Assembly: GCA_026397695.1 (NCBI GenBank)
Contig: JAPLUJ010000375.1
Span: forward strand, 1 to 7,774
Direction of reading: 5' to 3'
DNA: 7,774 nt
DNA from: Verrucomicrobiota bacterium
GTDB lineage: Bacteria; Verrucomicrobiota; Verrucomicrobiia; Verrucomicrobiales; Akkermansiaceae
Shown: positions 6,601 through 7,774 of the stretch, in pieces
Numbering within the stretch: position 1 is the first letter of the stretch
Layout: each line of letters opens with the position of its first letter
Notes under the pieces: model-generated
Databases searched by the model: none
What the model saw: the letters and a program-made list of their open reading frames with translations, nothing else
Told to the model about the DNA's origin: nothing
Program-made: the position numbers and the translations under genes

Positions 6601-6956
6601 CGGAGTTGCCAAAAGCGCCGGTCCACACCTAACACCTGCACGCCACCCAGCGCCCGACCGCTGGTTTGTACCGTCGCCGTGGCTTTCACCAGAAAAACCG
6701 GCGCCGCCACCACCTCTTTCTCCGCCGCCACATCATCGGCCAAGGCGGCCCGGAACAACCGGTCGCCACCAGTCAGCACGGCATCCACTTTGCCGAGTCG
6801 CGCCTGCGCCACCTGGCGCAGCGTCGCCTTGACCGAATCCCCGGCCAGCAGCGCTCCTAACAAAACCATCGCTCCCAGTGCCGAACCCGCCAGCACTCCG
6901 AGATATGACGTGCGGAAAAACCACAATCCGCGCAGCACGAAGGACGGCCCCGTCAT
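3693..6956 (-). CDS. ABC transporter permease with two FtsX domains, 1087 aa
   Basis: This is the membrane subunit of the transporter whose ATPase is encoded just upstream (ATGA overlap, so translation is coupled). The N-terminal membrane segment is at about residues 18-38 (YLGVLAGSALGAMVLLGALL), followed by a long extracytoplasmic domain to about 490. The first FtsX domain (about 495-620) contains three membrane segments and the coupling-helix region RNRESGLLAALGIPANKVLR. Two further segments occupy about 648-692, then one at about 720-740. A second extracytoplasmic domain (about 745-960) carries GDDASCFNLN near 802-810. The second FtsX domain (about 963-1075) has NLSERRDEFAILQAVGVPTG and ends in the segment SLLWIALLVLLIAANAWAW. 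That makes ten predicted segments, the layout of large LolCE/YbbP-like permeases that handle lipids, lipoproteins or envelope substances; the substrate cannot be told. The start ATG at 6954-6956 lies inside the end of the ATPase gene. A run of ten G codes for GGG at residues 1031-1033, near the C-terminus. Transport direction is assumed outward. Confidence 0.9.
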   Translation of the reverse strand: MTGPSFVLRGLWFFRTSYLGVLAGSALGAMVLLGALLAGDSVKATLRQVAQARLGKVDAVLTGGDRLFRAALADDVAAEKEVVAAPVFLVKATATVQTSGRALGGVQVLGVDRRFWQLRPDAAGDEGFGGPGESEFFVNEHLARSLDVAAGGTLVLRFDKPAMIARDAPLAGKAAELVILRGGVGRICGDKDFGRFSLETTQLPQATVYMPIERLQKVLDLEGKANLLLLRDGKTVGHAVLLDRVTRHCTLADYGLTVKEVPLAKAVEVRTARIFFDRRVAAAIQQRFPAAQPVITYMANTIAANGKATPYSMVTAVDAAAAPFLPEKLDGVVLNAWQAGDLGAKAGDEVRIDYYALAGENRLVERSARLPVAGVVDLSGLAADRLWMPDFPGVASAEHAADWDAGVPIDMKRIRDKDEAYWDAHRGTPKLFLPLEKGRELFGNRWGEFTALRVPAAVASQTDVTAGLLDAMTPAVAGLVLRDVGMQGMAAAASPVDFAGLLLGMSLFLMVAAVALTAMMFRFHIEQRNRESGLLAALGIPANKVLRWRLMEGFCVVVAGSAAGALLAAGYTRWLLGFLETIWSGAGGARMFRFHAEPATLLTGMAGFVLLMMGVIWSVTRKQARRSASLRLETGTEEVVRTPARPVPCWAAGFVLTGGGALAGAGLLGSPGAFFLAGLAFLLAGLAAYLWVLRRRVAAVTGELSPQRLALLNCGRRATRSLVVVGTLASGVFLVVSVAAFRKHGGNEWRERNSGAGGFALWVETTRAANRGTNNKTTDDVLNLGAARQRFGHVLPLRVGAGDDASCFNLNNVSRPRLLATDVSVLARLGAFPIKQVMPGCGKNWNVLREGDALRAFVDETTLLWVLKRKLGERLIYQDEWGRDFPIEIAGTLDATVFQGSFVVDEARFLEHYPSAEGPRIFLLENGADGTDGRAVLQQSLADQGAVVTTTHERLAAFHGVENTYITIFQVLGGLGVVFGSAGLGLVTARNLSERRDEFAILQAVGVPTGVTRRVVLLETGQFIRWGLGIGGGAAVVSILPALAADGIGKSLLWIALLVLLIAANAWAWSWLVLRRQCRVAPGRWGQ
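3857..3866. repeat. Ten-base C/G homopolymer inside the permease gene
   Basis: Ten C in a row on the + strand give GGG GGG GGG G in the permease reading direction (residues 1031-1033 and the first base of A1034). Runs this long slip readily in replication and in sequencing. A one-base change would replace the last 54 residues, including the final membrane segment. Confidence 0.9.
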
Positions 6957-7639
6957 CTAACAACCTCCTTCAGTTTGCCATGGACCAATTCGAAAGTGCG
7001 GCCGATGCGGTGTGCCAGCGCGATGTTGTGGGTTACCACGATCAGGGTCGTCTGTTCCTCCCGGTTGAGCCGCAATAACAACTCCGCCACCCGCTCCGAG
7101 GTTGCCGGGTCGAGCAGGCCGGTCGGTTCATCGGCCAGCACCAGGCGCGGACGGTTCACCAACGCCCGCGCCACGGCGGCGCGCAATTTCTCGCCGCCCG
7201 ACAACTGCCACGGCAAGTGGCCGAGCCGGTGTTCCAATCCCACCTTGCCTAACAATTCCGTGGCCCGGTTTGCGGTCTCCGCCGCCTGTTCCAGCCAATC
7301 GCCGGCCAGGCGCGGCACCAGCACATTCTCCAACACGCTGAGCTGTGGCAGCAGGTGATGTTGTTGGAAAACAAATCCCAGCGAGCGGTTCCTGAAGCGG
7401 TTGGCATCTTCCGGCGTGAAGGCGCTGATGTCCTGGCCGCCAATCCGGATCGACCCGCCACTCGGACGATCCAGCGCTCCTAACATATTCAGCAAGGTCG
7501 TCTTGCCACTGCCTGATGGCCCGATGATCGCCACCGCCTCGCCCGCGCCGACCCGCAGGTCCAAGCCGTCCAACACCCGCACCGATTCGCCCGGAGTTGC
7601 ATACACCTTGCACAGATTTCGCACTTCGATCATTGTTAG
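3902..7639. repeat. Dispersed hexamer TGTTAG/CTAACA, 14 exact copies
   Basis: Exact copies start at 3902, 4952, 5447, 5549, 6230, 6629, 6857, 6957, 7249 and 7480 (CTAACA on +) and at 5148, 6056, 6186 and 7634 (TGTTAG on +). For composition like this about one copy would be expected. Nine of the ten with the gene direction read NTG TTA GNN, so a rare TTA leucine codon is used almost only inside the motif. The others fall in different frames or outside coding sequence. TGTTAGG or TGTTAGA covers 12 of the 14. Only one copy (2980) occurs in bases 1-3900. Confidence 0.85.
6953..7633 (-). CDS. ABC transporter ATP-binding protein, LolD/MacB type, 226 aa
   Basis: A complete cytoplasmic ATPase that powers the two-FtsX-domain permease encoded next. 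All nucleotide-binding elements are present: Walker A GPSGSGKTT at residues 38-46, Q-loop FVFQ with Q90, signature LSGGE at 144-148, Walker B LVLADEP at 164-170 with catalytic E169, D-loop LLD at 173-175 and switch histidine H202 in VVTHN. Length, the N-terminal IEVRNLCKVYATPGESVRVL and the HHLLPQLSVLENV stretch after the Q-loop are typical of the LolD/MacB/FtsE branch (about 220-235 aa), which partners FtsX-fold permeases in mechanotransmission or lipoprotein and lipid extraction. The signature continues EKLRAAVARAL, where EQQRVAIARAL is more usual; this should not prevent function. The ATG (7631-7633) directly follows a TGTTAG/CTAACA motif and has no clear Shine-Dalgarno sequence. The gene ends GTT AGA TGA, overlapping the permease ATG by four bases. 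Confidence 0.95.
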   Translation of the reverse strand: MIEVRNLCKVYATPGESVRVLDGLDLRVGAGEAVAIIGPSGSGKTTLLNMLGALDRPSGGSIRIGGQDISAFTPEDANRFRNRSLGFVFQQHHLLPQLSVLENVLVPRLAGDWLEQAAETANRATELLGKVGLEHRLGHLPWQLSGGEKLRAAVARALVNRPRLVLADEPTGLLDPATSERVAELLLRLNREEQTTLIVVTHNIALAHRIGRTFELVHGKLKEVVR

Positions 7640-7673
7640 GAAATCGTTGGAATGATGGATTATGGATGCGTTG

Positions 7674-7774
7674 TCACACGGGCATGCGTGTGGGAATCAC
7701 GCGCCGGCCCAGAAGTTGATAGATCCACGCACAAAACGCAATACAAAAAATCGGCTGCCCGCAACGTGGCCTAC
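7674..7774 (-). CDS. C-terminal end of an unidentified protein, partial, possibly membrane
   Basis: On the minus strand an open frame enters from the right edge and ends at TGA 7674-7676, forty bases before the ATPase start. Its last 32 residues are RPRCGQPIFCIAFCAWIYQL and LGRRVIPTRMPV. A hydrophobic stretch followed by a basic tail would suit the last membrane helix of a membrane protein, and the short distance suggests it belongs to the same operon as the transporter. Only 33 codons are visible, no family can be recognised, and the opposite strand cannot be excluded, so the call is tentative. A 6-base perfect inverted repeat (CACACG/CGTGTG, 7675-7692) covers its last codons. Confidence 0.4.
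   Translation of the reverse strand, partial: RPRCGQPIFCIAFCAWIYQLLGRRVIPTRMPV

Noticed and set aside
7675..7692. Inverted repeat CACACG/CGTGTG as a terminator after the partial upstream gene
   Set aside because: Only six base pairs, and no T-run follows in the direction of transcription; the next gene starts 40 bases on, so read-through is more likely.

Overview
The window is high-GC bacterial DNA. The long-loop FtsX permease, the absence of recognisable Shine-Dalgarno sequences before most genes, and a GGCG-rich palindromic repeat of the kind I associate with Verrucomicrobiota point weakly to that phylum or the wider PVC group. No marker gene confirms this.

Left part, 1-3690: an accessory, defence-type island, mostly on the + strand. 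It opens inside a type IIG (Eco57I-like) restriction-methyltransferase gene that runs in from the left. Its catalytic and C-terminal parts are clear, but the reading frame is broken near 810-830. Then follows a tight pair: a 187-aa protein with an ADP-ribosyltransferase-like sequence pattern (1790-2353) and a 66-aa protein whose GTG start overlaps its stop (2350-2550). After them lie two more detached copies of the 3' tail of the type IIG gene (2568-2741 and 3215-3327), a small uncertain ORF (2759-2983), a palindromic repeat (3088-3109), and on the minus strand the remains of two toxins: a HigB-like mRNA interferase truncated against tail copy 3 (3334-3522) and a short PIN/DUF3368 (VapC-like) fragment (about 3600-3692). 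The pattern is repeated arrival, recombination and decay of restriction and toxin genes.

Right part, 3693-7774: an intact minus-strand operon read right to left. It holds the end of an unidentified upstream gene, a LolD/MacB-type ABC ATPase (6953-7633), and a 1087-aa permease with two FtsX domains (3693-6956). The two transporter genes overlap by ATGA and should form one inner-membrane complex.

The most unusual signal is the hexamer TGTTAG/CTAACA. It occurs 14 times in 3.74 kb of the transporter operon, on both strands and in several codon frames, but only once in the 3.9 kb of island sequence. It behaves like a genome-wide DNA signature of the host that the island lacks. The second signal is the mosaic build of the type IIG locus: codon usage changes sharply at the NPPY motif and again before the conserved tail, and two spare tails lie downstream, suggesting recombinational exchange of the specificity region.
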